Assembly: GCA_031763025.1 (NCBI GenBank)
Contig: JASSKH010000020.1
Coordinates: 9,298,528-9,362,527 of the forward strand
Origin: Macrocystis pyrifera
Lineage: Eukaryota; Sar; Phaeophyceae; Laminariales; Laminariaceae
Length of the DNA stretch: 64,000 bases
Direction: 5' to 3'
Position 1 is the first letter of the stretch. The number at the start of each line of letters is the position of its first letter. This document shows, in pieces, positions 11,973 through 24,733 of the stretch. The notes beneath the pieces are model-generated. The model was not told the DNA's origin. It saw only the letters and a list, made by a program, of their open reading frames with translations, and ran no database searches. Position numbers and translations under genes: made by a program.

Positions 11973-13110
11973 TGACCGAGGTAGGGTAAGGGCAAAGGAC
12001 GCAGGTGTTTTGGCAGCTGGAAAGCAGAGCTTCGCTTCTTCTGATTTAGATCTTATTGATGGCGCGAGAGCTGAAGAGGTGCTCTGGTAGAGAAGTGAGA
12101 GGTAGAGGGGCGGGACTCGACGCCCAGATATACTCGTCCCACCCCACGCCACAAGCTCTCCTAAAATCCTCTTATCTGATGTACTCCTACAGAACTGTCC
12201 TATGGCTCGTTCTTCTGCTAATATACGAGCTTCTCACTTTATGGTCCTATCTGCGTTAAGGAACATTACTCTCGTCTAACTGGCTACCTGTCCTAGAAAA
12301 CATTCCTGAAAGAACGTTACTCTCGATTAACGGAATATCCGCCGGGTTAATCCATTCTTTGGATTATTATCGTATTCCTGATGCTACAAGACCGCAGACT
12401 ATATTATCTATATCTATCGCCCATGAATACTCCACTCATATCACATTAGCCCACCCTGAATAGTCGTATATGCAGATCTCAAGATGGTCGGAGGGTGATG
12501 ACAAAGTTCATCCCAAACGGCCAGGAAAAGATGGTCGAAGATGCGGCCATATTCGAAACAAAAGAAATGAGGCTATCCCCCCACACCTCGTAAGAAGACC
12601 CAAACACTACGAGGTAGATGACGCCAGATGTGAGATGTTGACCGAGGTAGGGTAAAGGCAAGGGACGCAGGTGTTTCTGGCAGCTGAAAAGCAGAGCTTC
12701 GCTTCTGCTGATTTAGATCTTATTGGCGGCGAGAGCTGACGTGCTCTGGTAGAGAAGTGAGAGGTAAGGGGGAGGGACTCGACGCCCAGATATACTGGTC
12801 CCACCCCACGCCACAAGCTCTCCTAAATTCCTCTTATCTGATGTACTCCTAAAGAACTTTCCTATGGCTACCGATCGTTCTTCTGCGAATATAAGAACTT
12901 CTCACTGGATGGTCCTATCTGCGTTAAGGAACATATCTCTCGTCTAACTGGCTACCTGTCCTAGAGAATATTCCTGAAAGAACGTTACTCTCGATTAACG
13001 AAATATCCGCCGGGTTAATCCATTCTTTGGATTATCATCGTATTACTGATGCTACAAGACTGCAGACTATTTTATCTATATCAATAGCCCATGAGTACTC
13101 CACTCATATC
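11973..13110. repeat. ~664-bp duplicated unit
   Basis: Two diverged copies, at about 11973-12600 and 12637-13110, share gaccgaggtagggtaa, agcagagcttcgcttct, gactcgacgcccagatat and ggttaatccattctttgg. Part of the 3' half recurs at 42822-43047, so this is a dispersed repeat that also duplicated locally. No terminal inverted repeats and no domain were recognised, so its class is unknown. Confidence 0.75.
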
Positions 13111-14012
13111 ACACGACCCCTCGAAGGATGTGAAATAGTCAAACTCTGAACAATCAACTGTACAATTCAAGAATCCAACATAACTTGGTTCTACGTCGGG
13201 ACTCTCTTTGTGCCTTCGGCCTGCCGCAAGTGATACAACCTACAGTACTCTCCTTGCGTCTTGTCGAACGTTTCAGGTCGCTGTACTTGGTTTGCAAAGT
13301 TTTATGTATTATCGCTTGTTAGCAGCTGTCTTCAAACCGTTATTTCGACGAAGAAACGTTTCTTAGGTCCCGTCATTTTCTTGAAAAATACATCAGAACA
13401 AAGAGGAAAAGAAAAAAGGACATCTAACCAGGGTCGAAAATTAGGAACGCTCAGCAAGATCAGAGAACCAACCAAGAACGAAACAGGTAAACAAATGAAG
13501 AAAACCAAGAAAGTTGGGTGGAAAACTCTTCATTAACAAACCTGGATACCAGGTATCTGGTAATATTATACCCCTCTTGCTTGATACATACTGCAGAAAC
13601 TCAGTTTTGTCGTCCCGAAACTTGAACTCCCGTCTCTTGCTCATCGTAGCTGTTGGTGCTATCTACGTATTGATCCACAAAACTGACGACCTAGTGTGTG
13701 TGGCATCCTTTGCAATGTCGCCACAAGATCCACCGTTCCTGCTTCGCAATCGACCGGTTATACCAACTCTTCTAATAAAAGACATCGCTGACACAACAAT
13801 TGCTGAATACACCACGAAAAAAAAAAAAAAAATGGCTAACGAATGGAACAGACACTACTACTATCTGTGTGTTTTTAACACAGGTTTAAAGCATGCACGA
13901 GCGTACAGACTACCCACACATTAGCAGATGTTTTGGTATCATGTACCAGGCGCAGTCACTGGAACTCGCTCGCGACTCACTTTACCTCAACAGGACAGAC
14001 GGATATGCTTGA
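13111..14012. other. Intergenic DNA
   Basis: No supported gene. It contains an A15 run at 13817-13831. Short frames (up to 136 codons) lack domains. Confidence 0.4.
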
Positions 14013-14129
14013 TATTACGGGGGGCCATAGTAAAAAGGACCAAATATTGTTAGTAGAAATGGGTAATATATATATAGGTTTCTATGTATACCATAGGTCC
14101 TGTTAACTACTGTGTGGTCCCCCGTAATA
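14013..14129 (+). mobile_element. MITE-A copy, mixed ends
   Basis: TA-flanked. The left end is of the AAATAGGACC type (taaaaaggacc) and the right end of the GTTAAC type, with a small insertion (tgtg) in the right terminal repeat. The copy therefore looks recombinant or diverged. Confidence 0.85.
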
Positions 14130-14321
14130 GTACGATACTACTCCTTCCGCCATACACTACGTGGTACGCGGGTACTGGCCGTGCGTTTGTTTTTGGTGTG
14201 AAAACTCACCAGTCGAGCAGCAGTGCAAAAACCATGTACCAGGTAGTAAATAGTTGGCTTGTGAAAAAAATCACGTAATGCCGTAGTGATGTAGAGCCCA
14301 ACGCGAGGATGAAAAACTGAC

Positions 14322-14427
14322 TATTACAGGGGTCCATAGTTAACGGGACCAAATTTTGTTAGTAAAAATAGGCAACTATATAGTTTTTTTACACCATAGG
14401 TCCTGTTAACTATGGACCCCCGTAATA
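14322..14427 (+). mobile_element. MITE-A copy, GTTAAC subtype
   Basis: TA-flanked; both terminal repeats carry the GTTAAC core (tccatagttaac...gttaactatgga). It lies 190 bp from the previous copy. Confidence 0.9.
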
Positions 14428-15366
14428 CTAGTTTCGACGGTGTCGGTAGAGGCAAGATGCACCGAAGAAACTGCTAGAGGTCATAACCGCACCTCGAGAA
14501 CCAAACAACATTTCATGAGACTGATTTTTACCGCGAAAGGAAGCAGCTCGTACGTAGGCAGCCTGCCACTTTTTTTTTGCATGCCCCCCAAAACACGAAA
14601 AAGACGTGCGGTGTCACTGCATTAACACCCGTCGTCAAGCTAGCGCGATCCCACGAGATGCAGCTGCCGTCTTAGCGATTTCAGGTGATGACGCTGCAGC
14701 GACCCCAAACTTGATCCTCGCCTAGTCCCAAGTGACGATGGTGATGATGATGATGTTCAGCGACCTCAAAAGCGATGTTTCGGCTTTATCCTAGCGAGGA
14801 TGTTGTCCGGTGACCCTGGACATGATGCTCTAGCAGTAGCCCTAGACGATCGACGATAGTGCAGAGATTGCGGAAAACTTTCTCCCGCGGTAATACCCAA
14901 AATCCTTTGTAGTGTGGCCCGATCCCGAAAGGCACGCCGGCGACCCCATGTTGCTGGTGCGGCGACTCCGAAGGCTCCGGCAGTCTCGTCGTACAGTACT
15001 ACTTGAACAAAACCGAAAACGTATCGTCTATCTGATAACCTCAAGCGCTCATGCTCGCAGCGATTCGTGACATGTCGATCCGGCGACCACGGGTGGAGAC
15101 GACACCTCGCGACGAGGATGATGATGATACCCTGGTGCCCCTGTTGTCTTTTCACGAGCTAACATCTGCAGCCCTTGCGTGGTGAAACCGTCTTCGAACA
15201 TTACGGTCTGGTTATTTTCGGCGTGTCGGATGGGGCGGGCTTACACGTCTGCGAGCGCGGAGCCCCTGAGCCGTTCCACGGCGTCATACCGGTTCCACGT
15301 CTGTTTGAACCCTAAACAGTTTTCCTTGGCGCCTCCTCTACTGAGAAACAGCCCGGAAGATTTGGA
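14428..15366. other. Intergenic DNA with possible coding relic
   Basis: A stretch at about 15060-15330 reads on the minus strand as a plausible protein-like sequence (WNRYDAVERLRGSALADV, then a stop, then RHAENNQTVMFEDGF). It is interrupted and matches no family I recognise. A gatgatgatgat run lies at 14740-14755. Confidence 0.3.
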
Positions 15367-15735
15367 CCCGAAGCGTGCAAGCCGAAAAGTCTTTTCATCT
15401 CGGATCTAGCCTAGGAAGTGGTGTGTCGGGCAGGCCTAAACTACAATCGGCTAAACGTCGGTTTGCCGGGTGAGGCCCCCAGATCTCCTAGAGTGAGATG
15501 TCTCAGAACCGCAATAATGGTGCTGCTGTTGCGCAGCTCGCGCGCATGGACCCGAAGCGTGCAAGCCGAAAAGTCTTTTCGTTTCGGATCTAGCCTAGGA
15601 AGTGGTGTGTCGGGCTAGGCCTAAACTACAATCGGGTAAACGTCGGTTTGCCGGGTGAGGCCCCCAGATCTCCTAGAGTGAGGTGTCTCAGAACCGAAAT
15701 AATGGTGCTGCTGTGTTGCGCAGCTCGCGCGCACC
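15367..15735 (+). repeat. 184-bp tandem duplication
   Basis: The segment starting cccgaagcgtgcaagccg occurs at 15367 and 15551. The two copies are near-identical through tttgccgggtgaggccccc and gtgctgctgttgcgcagctc, so the duplication is recent. Confidence 0.85.
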
Positions 15736-17711
15736 AGGCGGCGTGGCTCTCGGTGTGGTCGTCTTGTGCAGATGGTGCACTGTTTTCACCACGCGCCACC
15801 TTTTCCTGCCAATCGAGCTTGTTGCTTGCCCGTGGGCTCTGGCAAGCACGGCGCAGCTGCTGTTGGTACTGGCTTGACCTTGCCACGACGAGGGAGGCTC
15901 TCCGTCTTGTTCGGTGACAGACCGCCCATGTGAAAATATCCCATATCTCAGTAGACGTTTCGCCCCGTGCATAGCTGCGGCTCTTTGTGTCCGATTTCGA
16001 GCCAACGGACCCCCCTGCACTCAACGCGGAGTGTATATATGCACAGCTGTCCTTGCTCCGGCAACTGTGGAAGAAGTGCAGCAGCAGTAGTAGCTGTTTC
16101 GAACCGCATTTGCCTAGTATTTGACCTACAGTACGTACATGTTTTAAGGTTCATTTTTCCTTGAAATGTTTTAGGTCGTATCCCGAAACATGCAGCAGTA
16201 GTTTTATTAGTCATAATAGTTGGCAGCAGCAGGTCCAGATGACGACCATTATCTCGTCATCGTTGTAAAGGGTAGTCGCTGCTCTTCACAGCAGCAGGCT
16301 CAGAAGGTGAATCTGTCAGTAGTCATGTGGAGAAGCTCACAGTGGGCGCGCAGCGGCTCGGATCCTCAGTTGTTACATCCTCTCCACGTACGTTGCTTGG
16401 TGGCTCGCAAGCTCTGCAGTGCGTACGAAATTCGAGGCTCACAACCTATTGGCAGGACCTCGGCATGGTGCGTGTGGTGCAACTGCTGAGTTGCGCTAGA
16501 CAGTACCTGGTAGGCAGGGGGGAAGTCAGTGGGAGTTAATCGGCTGGTTGCGTGAGCTGCGGCTCCGGAGAGATGATGAGAGAAACGCTGCTCTAAAGCT
16601 GGGTCGGTGTTGTTGACTACCTTTTGGGATGTTCTGCAGAGGACAGAGCGAGTGAGAGAATAAGAGGAGTGAGCAACCGTGCAAAAGGGAGCGGCGTTCT
16701 TGCCTCGTCACTCCTGCTGCTGTTCGAAATCCACAGCAAACAAAACACGGAGCCCCTCTCTCAGTAAAGTCAAACCCGAACACCCAGCCGCGCGTTCGGC
16801 GTCCCCCGAGATTATGAAAGCGTCTACCACTACTACAGCAGCACCAACTGTTGTTGTATGCATATATATACGTATACGAAACGACTATTTGGTTGTTGTT
16901 CTTATACTATCTGATACAAGTAGATATACCATCCAATAGGCACTTAGCCTTTGACATACTACACCCCATGCATTCCTGCACCACTCTGGAGTACTATGGT
17001 GCTGCTGCGGTCGATTATTGGTAGTACGATCGACCAGCGAACGGGTAGGCCACAGGCTACTGTGTATTTTTTTGCAGGCTAGTAGATTTTCTGCACTGGG
17101 TCTATTTTTAGCACATTATTAATTAATTGTCGAGCGTGATCAGGCGTCCACCCGCAAACAACTACACCGTACATATACGCTGTTCTACAATCTGTAACGA
17201 GCTGATATCATTGTGTTCGGTAATTCAACACTTCCTACGAGCACACACGAGACTCTTCCTCGAGTGAAAGGATGATGATAGCTTGACTGTTGTAGTAGAG
17301 GGCTTGTGCTCCTTTCGGGTTACGCTTTGTTCTTCAAGCCGGGGAGGGGGGAACCACCTGTCCACATGCACAACGGGATGCGCCGTGTTCACCGTGCAAC
17401 GCGCAAAACAACGCACCGGGTCCCTGGGGCGAAATTTCGAACCGAGCATTTTTTTTCCCAAGCTCAGGCGGACATGTACGAGACAGGAACTGGCTTTGGA
17501 AGTATCCCGACGAGACATTTCCTCCGTAGACTCAGTACTCGGCGTTCGCACCTTGCCCCTCGTCAAGAAAATCAGCTTCGAAATTTGTCGGGGGCGAGAT
17601 ATACGGCGGCACCTATTAGTAGCAGGGGTCGACGTGGGGCTGCTGTGTAATACTCCAACAGCAATGAATGCTAAGTATATATCGCCCTGTGAATATGCCG
17701 ACGAAATCAGC
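15736..17711. other. Intergenic DNA
   Basis: Nothing recognisable. A plus-strand frame at 17283-17729 (148 codons, no ATG at its start) runs into the next MITE and has no known domain. Confidence 0.4.
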
Positions 17712-17911
17712 TATTACGGGGGTCCATAGTAAATAGGGCCAAATGTTGTCAGTAAAAATAGGTAAACATATAGGTTTTTATCTATACCATTGGTCCTAAA
17801 TAATTAATTAATTATAAATAGGGCCACATATTGTCAGTAAAAAGAGGTAAATATATACCAGGTAGGTTTTATCTATACCATTGGTCCTATTAACTTTGGA
17901 CCCCCGTAATA
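17712..17911 (+). mobile_element. MITE-A with internal duplication
   Basis: TA-flanked and about 200 bp instead of ~110. The internal part (aaatagggccaaatgttgtcagtaaaaa...ccattggtcct) is present twice, joined by an aattaattaattataa spacer. Either one copy inserted into another and lost ends, or the interior duplicated in tandem. Confidence 0.85.
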
Positions 17912-18631
17912 CCGGGTACCTGGTATCTATTATTGTTGTTATTGCTAGGCTTGCCGTCCGACAATGTGCAGCATGAGCTTCACCGTTGATCGATCAACAC
18001 ATTTTTGACGGAAGAAATCGCTGGATACGAAGGAAACCAATGGACAAGGTCTATCTATCTGCTATATCTACTTCCTTTCATGCTTTATCTACGATATTCT
18101 GTGTGTTGTCTTTACTCCCTCCTACATCTTACTACGTCCTCGTTACTTTCGACTCTTCAAATCTTAAGTCGCATCCAAGCTCCATCCCCACGCCATCGGT
18201 GTAGGTCTGTCATCCCCCCCCCCTCTGCTCCTTCTCGATTCCTGACGACCCCTAAGCTGGAGTCTAAATCGCGATACCCTCCTCAAAATGTCGACCTGTG
18301 CAGTCACCGAGACGATCTGGGCTAGGCGACATTCTCCAAGGCACCAGCACACACCTTTTCAAGATAAATTACGTGTAGTTACGAACGTGGAGCACAAAAA
18401 CGAGTGAAAGCGCCACCTTTTCAGAGATCGTATTCTGCAGTGAAGGGTCGGCAAGGAGTCAGCACAGTTTTCGATAAGGGGGCCTGCGTTATCGATCCTT
18501 TTCGTCAAGTAAGTGTTCAGGTCTGAGCGGCATAGCATCTTCCATATCTGAAGCCATTTGGATTTCTGGATTCCTCTTTGTACGTACGACGTGGATGGTA
18601 TGATTGGAAGAAACGCCGCAAATTTAATTTT
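17912..18631. other. Intergenic DNA
   Basis: No supported gene or repeat. Confidence 0.4.
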
Positions 18632-18708
18632 AGAACCGCAGTCCCGTTTTGGAGACAAACTACTTGGGAATTTGACTGGTTTGTCCCCAAAGCAGGATTG
18701 CGGTTCTG
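18632..18708 (+). mobile_element. Short hairpin element (GGGGACAAA family), full copy
   Basis: Two ~29-bp inverted arms, agaaccgcagtcccgttttg... and ...ttgcggttct, carry GAGACAAAC / GTTTGTCCCC at the inner edge. They enclose an ~18-bp centre with tttgactg. The same inner sequence gactggtttgtccccaaa occurs in the copy at 37206-37301, and a half copy lies at 53774-53812. The DNA would fold into one near-perfect hairpin. Confidence 0.7.
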
Positions 18709-18762
18709 AATGGGTTAAGACCCAAATATATAGAGTTTCGACGAAATCCTCAATCTCACAAC

Positions 18763-18871
18763 TACTACGGGGGTCCATAGTTAACAGGACCAAATGTTGT
18801 TAATAAAAATAGGTAAATATATAGGTTTTTATGTATACCATAGGTCCTGTTAACTATGGACCCCCGTAATA
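18763..18871 (+). mobile_element. MITE-A copy, GTTAAC subtype
   Basis: TA-flanked with near-perfect terminal repeats (gggggtccatagttaacagg / cctgttaactatggaccccc); ~109 bp. It lies 55 bp after the hairpin element. Confidence 0.92.
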
Positions 18872-21023
18872 GCTGTTGTTTTCTAAGTTTATACCCGGCA
18901 AAGTTGAGATCAGAAGCAGGAGGTCGGGACACTTTGCATCCCTGGACAGGTTTGCCTACTAAGCCGGTACTCGTTGGTACTCACGTGTGTGTGTTGTTAG
19001 CGTAGAGAGAGAAAAAAGAGGAGCAGCTTTACTGATTCCTTTCGTGCACGCGGAGACCGGGAGCGCTGGGATTACCCCCCCCCCTGGTTTTCCATCCAAG
19101 ATACGCCTCCCAAATACTACAAATACGACCCCGGTACCTGAACCCAGGTCATTACCGGGCTGCCAGCCTCATTCAAAGCAGTACCATAACAATAAATAAT
19201 ACGGACTTGAACATGCGCCTACCAAGTCATTAATGTATATCAATATGTCCCATAATATAATAAATTTTCCTACACTAATTGTTAAACCAAACGTTCATTA
19301 AATTTCGGGACAGAGTGATACGAAGTATGTAAATATACGTTCTGCGACTGACTTGTGGCGGCAACTATTAATAAAAAACTCCGATTTCGGCTACGGCTCG
19401 CGGCACAACATGGTCACGCCAATGTTGAAGGTTATACCGCATATATATTGGATTCAGAGTGGGGTCCCTTCTTAGCTGTAAAATCTTGATTTTATAAATT
19501 TATGAAAGACGTCAGCTGTGAGTTCGACTGGTTAAATCGTTGATACAGGTTAGTAGGTTAGTAGTACTCAACTTTTGCAAGCTGCGTGATACGTCTCGTC
19601 TATATTCCATTTTTACCGAATTTTACAAGTACAACCGGACGCGCGTATTCTATACGTAATTCCTTGTCGAAGATATAGGCCAGCCAGTGGTTCCCCTGGA
19701 TTAAAAAAAAAAAACTCCGCCTGACACAAATTCTTAACGCATGCCGCGTAGTAAGCTGTAGTGACGAAAACAATGGCGAGTACAGCAGCGGTCTAATAAG
19801 CCTGCTCACAAGAAACGGCTGATTCGAGCAAGGCATATATATATATAAGAGAACCTTGCAGCAAGCAGTATCGTGCCACCATCCTTGGAAAACCTTGAGC
19901 GTACGTACCACTCTGCTCCGAAAGAGGAGGGACGTTTAAAAGGAAAAATTACTGCTATATGCAAACGACACTTACTTCCGTCTATCTCCGTGCACATTGG
20001 TTGGTGCGTTTCTACACACCCACGCACCTGGCAGGGTTTAATGTAGCGCTTACGGGTGAGCACGATTCTTGTATGCATCCGATTTTCTTAGCGCTCCCCC
20101 CCGAAAATTGCCTCATGTTCTGTAGTCGTGTGTTCTGTAGTAGGTCATTATTTATTCGTGGGCCTGTCAAAGGTACGAGAGTACGCGACAAATAACAGAA
20201 GAGAATTCGACACCCCGCTTTCTTTCTTTTTTTTACCCCACAGGGGGGAGAGTAGGGTACGTACAGTAGTATGCTACAATCCATTTTTCTTTTTCTTTTT
20301 CATGGTTCATTTCATTTCATTTCTACTGACAAGAATCTCAACCCGCTCCCCGCTCCGCGTAGTTTACTTCCACTTCGGATATGGTGGCAGAGTGTGATTT
20401 CATTCTCTGTAAAATTCGTGTGCCCCTGGGCCTATTATGCTGAACGGCCCCATAGGGTAGGCCGCCGGGGGAAGAGGCGTCTGCAAAGAAGAACTCCTCT
20501 TCCAGATCATCTCGGTGACCGCACAGGTCGCGATTTCGCGCCGAGTACAGGGGTATATAAACTGGCCCTGAGGGACCGCCAGGCCGCTAGGGGAAGGGAG
20601 GAAGAGAAGCCGGAGGGATGCGACCAATGACCTGGGGACGGAACGTTGATGAGGAATAGGATATACTATACCGGTAGCTGAAACGAAATGACGTGGGGGA
20701 TAGCATTCGGGAAATGGCTGGCAGAGAAGCGTGTGGGATACTACTGATTTACGGAAGGATATTCGGTTTATATAGGAACGGCATGATACAATATAGTCGG
20801 AAGGCAACCACAATAACTATAATCAGTATGACTACCCTTAATAATACAGGCACCATGCTGCTCGCGGGTCGCTACCGTCCTGCCCCTTGCATGTATGTCA
20901 TTTTGATTTCTTGAAACGAAAAAATACCGCGTCAGTAGGTCAGCTGTGTGAGTTCACCCGGCCGGTCGATATACTCAGCTTTGCAGAACTGCACGACATG
21001 CCGTTCGTTCGCGCGTTTCCCAC
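18872..21023. other. Intergenic DNA
   Basis: AT-rich around 19170-19620. A tatataa box occurs at about 20552, but no transcript or frame can be tied to it. No supported gene. Confidence 0.4.
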
Positions 21024-21133
21024 TATTACGGGGGTCCACAGTTAATAGGGACCTATTGTATACATAAAAACCTACATATTTACCTAGTTTTACTAACAAT
21101 ATTTGGTCCTGTTAACTATGGTCCCCCGTAATA
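21024..21133 (-). mobile_element. MITE-A copy, GTTAAC subtype
   Basis: TA-flanked, in reverse orientation (inner sequence reads aaaacctacatatttacct). The right arm keeps gttaac; the left is slightly changed (gttaataggg). Confidence 0.9.
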
Positions 21134-21535
21134 TGTATCGGTCGCGATTGAGCACTGGCGTGTTCGACTCCTCTGGATTGATTGATGAGTAGTGGCCGGT
21201 GACTCCCCTGGATGCTACCAGGGTCGACGAGACGACAATACCTACTATAGGCAAGATTTCCTACTGGTGTATACCTGTTTCGGCCGAACAAACCCATATA
21301 ACATCAACCCAGCAGCCTGGGCTCCTCCGTGTGGCCGAGCTGTGTAAGAACCATCTCTCTATACTATTACCGGTATGCTCAACCTACAGCTACATGTATA
21401 GCTGTACATTCCGGATAGAAAGAGAAAAAAAAGATTTAATAGCTGCGTTTCGAAAGAATCCTGTGTTGCTATGCTCTCACAGCAGTATACTTACTGCTGT
21501 AGTAAAAAAATACCTTTACGCGTACGCAAAAAAAA
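21134..21535. other. Intergenic DNA
   Basis: No supported feature. Confidence 0.4.
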
Positions 21536-21770
21536 ACAGGTTTTGCAGCTCCTGTGCAGTAATCAAGTCGGTCTCCCCACCGCGGGACGCTGATGATGAA
21601 ACTTTTTTTTCTTTTTTTTTTTTTTTGCACGCGCGCCGGAGTCAGGCTGTCTGCATCCATCCCCGCGACGTTCGAGTACGCGTCGGACTCGAAGCGCCAG
21701 GCTTTGGGGGCCATGGGCAGAAACTTTGGCTGTCGCAGCTGCGGCGTATGCAATGCGTCGGGGGGGGGGG
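21536..21770 (+). pseudogene. E2-like (UBC6/UBE2J-resembling) exon fragment, copy 1
   Basis: A T-rich tract ending in AG is followed by a frame reading VRLSASIPATFEYASD, then SKRQALGAMGRNFGCRSCG. The ...RQAL...RNF.C..CG pattern resembles the stretch just after the catalytic core of UBC6/UBE2J-type ubiquitin-conjugating enzymes (RR.LA..S..F.C..CG). This is a resemblance from memory, not an alignment. The same exon and the end of its upstream intron recur inverted at 42310-42600. No catalytic E2 core is present, so this is a duplicated exon fragment, not a working gene. A G10 run follows the exon. Confidence 0.35.
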
Positions 21771-22910
21771 CTAAGAAGAATGGTGGAAGAGATACTTGGT
21801 TTCATGTTTTCTTCGTCACAAATCTGTTATAATAAGGATTACCCTGGGGTGGGTAAATCAGTCGGTCTTTTTCTCCATAGCTCAGGAGGCAGTATCTTCA
21901 TAAGGCGGGGAAAGAGACTGGAAGAAGCGGACCTACATACGGGATGGAACATGGAGGAACAATGATCAACCGGTAGTATATACGAACAGATGCGCAGATA
22001 TTTTTTTTGTCGGTTATATTGCTTGTAGATGCCCGCATACACGAAGTTACACTGATCACACAGCACAATAGTATAGTTACGTTTTTACGCTTGCGGATAC
22101 TCCGACAGCACTACAGAGTATACTGTGAATAGTGTGACACCGCACGAACGTTTCGCTTCGAAAAGAAGCGCGCAGGTCCACCAGTAGTCAGTCCCTGCCG
22201 AAAAATCGGTGCACACGCCCGGGAGAACTATTTTCTCGCCCAAACAAATCGACGCGACTTCATCGACAGACGGTGTCACCAGACACGAAACGCGACTGTA
22301 CTACTACTATAGACACCCGTAAGACTGTGCTACAGCAGTATCTTATGGCATGTACCTACTAGCTTTGGGCGAAACACCCAACATCCACAATTTTTTTGAG
22401 CTCAATTATTTGGACGCCCTGTGCGACGCTGATGCTAACACGTTACACCCTAGGAGGGGCGGTTAACACACCGCTTCGAGTATGCCTCCCCCGGCGGTCT
22501 ATACTGGTCGCTCCCGTGGTCTGGTATTTGTGGTGGTACCCCCGAATGCTGCTATTAATAGCGTTGATTTGGTGGCTTCAAAAACTCCCGCCGTGGTAAG
22601 ATTTATTTGTGGTTTTTGCAAAAATAGTAAAAAAAGTCATCAACCATTGAGAGCGCGTACATAGCGAGGGAAGCAAGCGCGATTTGACGCGAATCGACGA
22701 GGGAAGGGTTGGAGTTTTCTCGCGATAAAGATGCCTGACAAGGCAAGAACCGTGTATAGTGGGGAGGGGGGAGGAGGGCTAGCCCTTCATACGTGACGCC
22801 GGATCCGCTACGACTACTAATGGGAGGGTGAGAGAAAAGAAGGGCGACGACAAGAAGTGGGACGAGAGGAAAGTGTCTATGTGCACGTCGAAGTTGAACA
22901 AGCAGCAGTC
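21771..22910. other. Intergenic DNA
   Basis: No supported gene. The piece tttggacgccctgtgcgacg (near 22408) belongs to the degenerate repeat described at 22911-24460. Confidence 0.35.
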
Positions 22911-24460
22911 TCGGTACACCGAGAGGGTCCACGCGACACGGGAGCTCTTGCGTCAGACAGACGGACGCGACGACTGCAGGGCCGACCCAACACTCGTGGC
23001 CGGAACCCCCTTTGCGCAATGTGGGAGCAAGTATTTTCCCTTCCCCTCTTGTTGTCGAGACTCTGAAACCACGTGGTATTTTTAGCGAACCCCGCAAGGT
23101 GCTGTCGAAACCTCCCAACTCGGTACACCTAATCGGTACACCTAGAAATGGGGCGTTACATTGTAACAACATGTCCCGACAACAAGGATGTTTTCTCACC
23201 CATATTGTGCAGGAGGGGGGGGTACTCATCATCGTGCGTGGCCGTAGTCGTATGACCATAGACCCTCGCACCCCTACAATGCCGGGACGGAGCAAGTCGG
23301 GTTCGGGGGGGGGGCTCACATTATCCTTTCATTTGCCATCGTCGATAATGTGCAGCGCTTACATAAACCATGTAACCGGCAGATAAACGGGTACATCTGC
23401 AGTAGAACCCAATGACTTGGGGACGTGGGAAGGTGCCACATCAATCGGGCCTGAACACAAACTTGGCAAAATGATGCCAGCAGTGCAGTCCCCCTCGTGA
23501 ATAACTCTACCGACTCTTAACCGCCGTTTCACCAATCAAATCTGAAAGGGTGGCATTCCCTTACCCATTACCAAGCAAACCATGCGTATGGCCGACGTTG
23601 GCGGGTCTCAGCCACCTGGGAAGTCGGTACGAGAACACCCAAATCTACCATATCTGGGCATTACTTGGACATACACGACAAATGTATAAAGTATATATAT
23701 ATATATATACCTGGCACCCTGTACCACCCGGGTACGAATGTTGCATTGCTGTTACATCTGCTTTGAATTTTGTGAGAATTCCTGTACGAAAACTATCCAC
23801 CGTCTCTGACGCGCCCGAACAAGGCTACTCGTTTAGTGTAGTATGCCACACCCTGCAAGTGTCGCCGCGGCGTGTAGTCGCTATTCGAGCGCAGTCTCTT
23901 TACCAGGAAGGTCCACGCGACACCGGAGCAATTTCCTCTTGCCTCGGACGCGACGACTTCAGAAGGGCGCGACGCAGGTCGCAACGAGTGGACCCAAAAT
24001 ATGCTGTCACAACATTTACGCATTGTTTAGACGCGCCATGCGACGCTGCTACATTTGCTATATACCAAACTTATATACGGGTAGGTGCTGTGTTGCCAGA
24101 GGCTAAGGAGGCGCAGACACGCTGCCAGGAAGGTCCGAGCGGCCCCGGAGGGAGCGCTTCTTGCCTCGAAAGACGCGACGGCTTTCGAGACGGCTCACAA
24201 CCTCGGAGAAAAAAAAGCATCCAATGTATCCACCATCATACTGCTGTACTCTTGGTGCACTTTCAGGGTGCCCCGTACGACGCTGCTGCTCCCGCCACAC
24301 ACCGTGCACGACTGTTTTTTTTTTTAGCATCCTGTGTCCATCATACCGAAGTACTGGGGAACTTCTAGGGTGTCCCGTACCACGCTGCTCCGACCAGACC
24401 GTGCTCGAAAGTTTTGCTGCCGTTATATACGAAGAAGCGCCGTCCCAGTGGGAGCCGTGC
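22911..24460. repeat. Degenerate repeat cluster (GGTCCACGCGACAC / GCGACGCTGCT modules)
   Basis: Two short modules alternate. One resembles aggtccacgcgacaccgg followed by cgcgacgact (about 22927, 23908, 24130). The other resembles cgccatgcgacgctgct (about 24030, 24270, 24380). A 272-codon frame over 23550-24368 contains these modules as imperfect protein repeats (QEGPRDTGAISSCLG...), has no domain, and is probably a by-product. Confidence 0.5.
23210..23315 (+). repeat. G-tract repeat family, copy 1
   Basis: A short G run (8 G) is followed by gtactcatcatcgtgcgtgg, cgtatgaccatagaccctcg and tacaatgccgggacggagca. Further copies lie at 40195-40500 (inverted), 43765-44112, 45180-45335, 45335-45400 and 45690-45905. 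Confidence 0.75.
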
Positions 24461-24542
24461 CTGAAGGATTGCCTACTGCGTGCTTTCAGCAGCAGGTGGT
24501 TGATGAATGCCACTGCCTCTCCCCAGTACTACGCTATTATAC

Positions 24543-24658
24543 TATTACGGGGAACCATATTAAATAGGACCAAATATTGTAAGCAAAAATAGGTACCAGT
24601 AAGTGTATTGGTTTTTGTTGTGTACCGTAGGTCCTATTTGCCATGGTCCCCCGTAGTA
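24543..24658 (+). mobile_element. MITE-A copy, AAATAGGACC subtype
   Basis: TA-flanked; the interior carries a short insertion (accagtaagtgt). Confidence 0.85.
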
Positions 24659-24733
24659 CTACTCTGGTTTCGCCTCGTGAATGTTTGGTCGCTGCCACTG
24701 TACCGTAGAGCTTAATGAAACGCCGTGTCGGAG

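Noticed and set aside
19070-19165. tRNA-like B box on the minus strand (gggttcagg)
   Set aside because: The A-box-like piece is only ~15 nt away, too close for a tRNA or SINE head.
20545-20565. TATA box tatataa as a promoter
   Set aside because: No downstream gene or conserved context supports it; AT-rich hexamers are common here.
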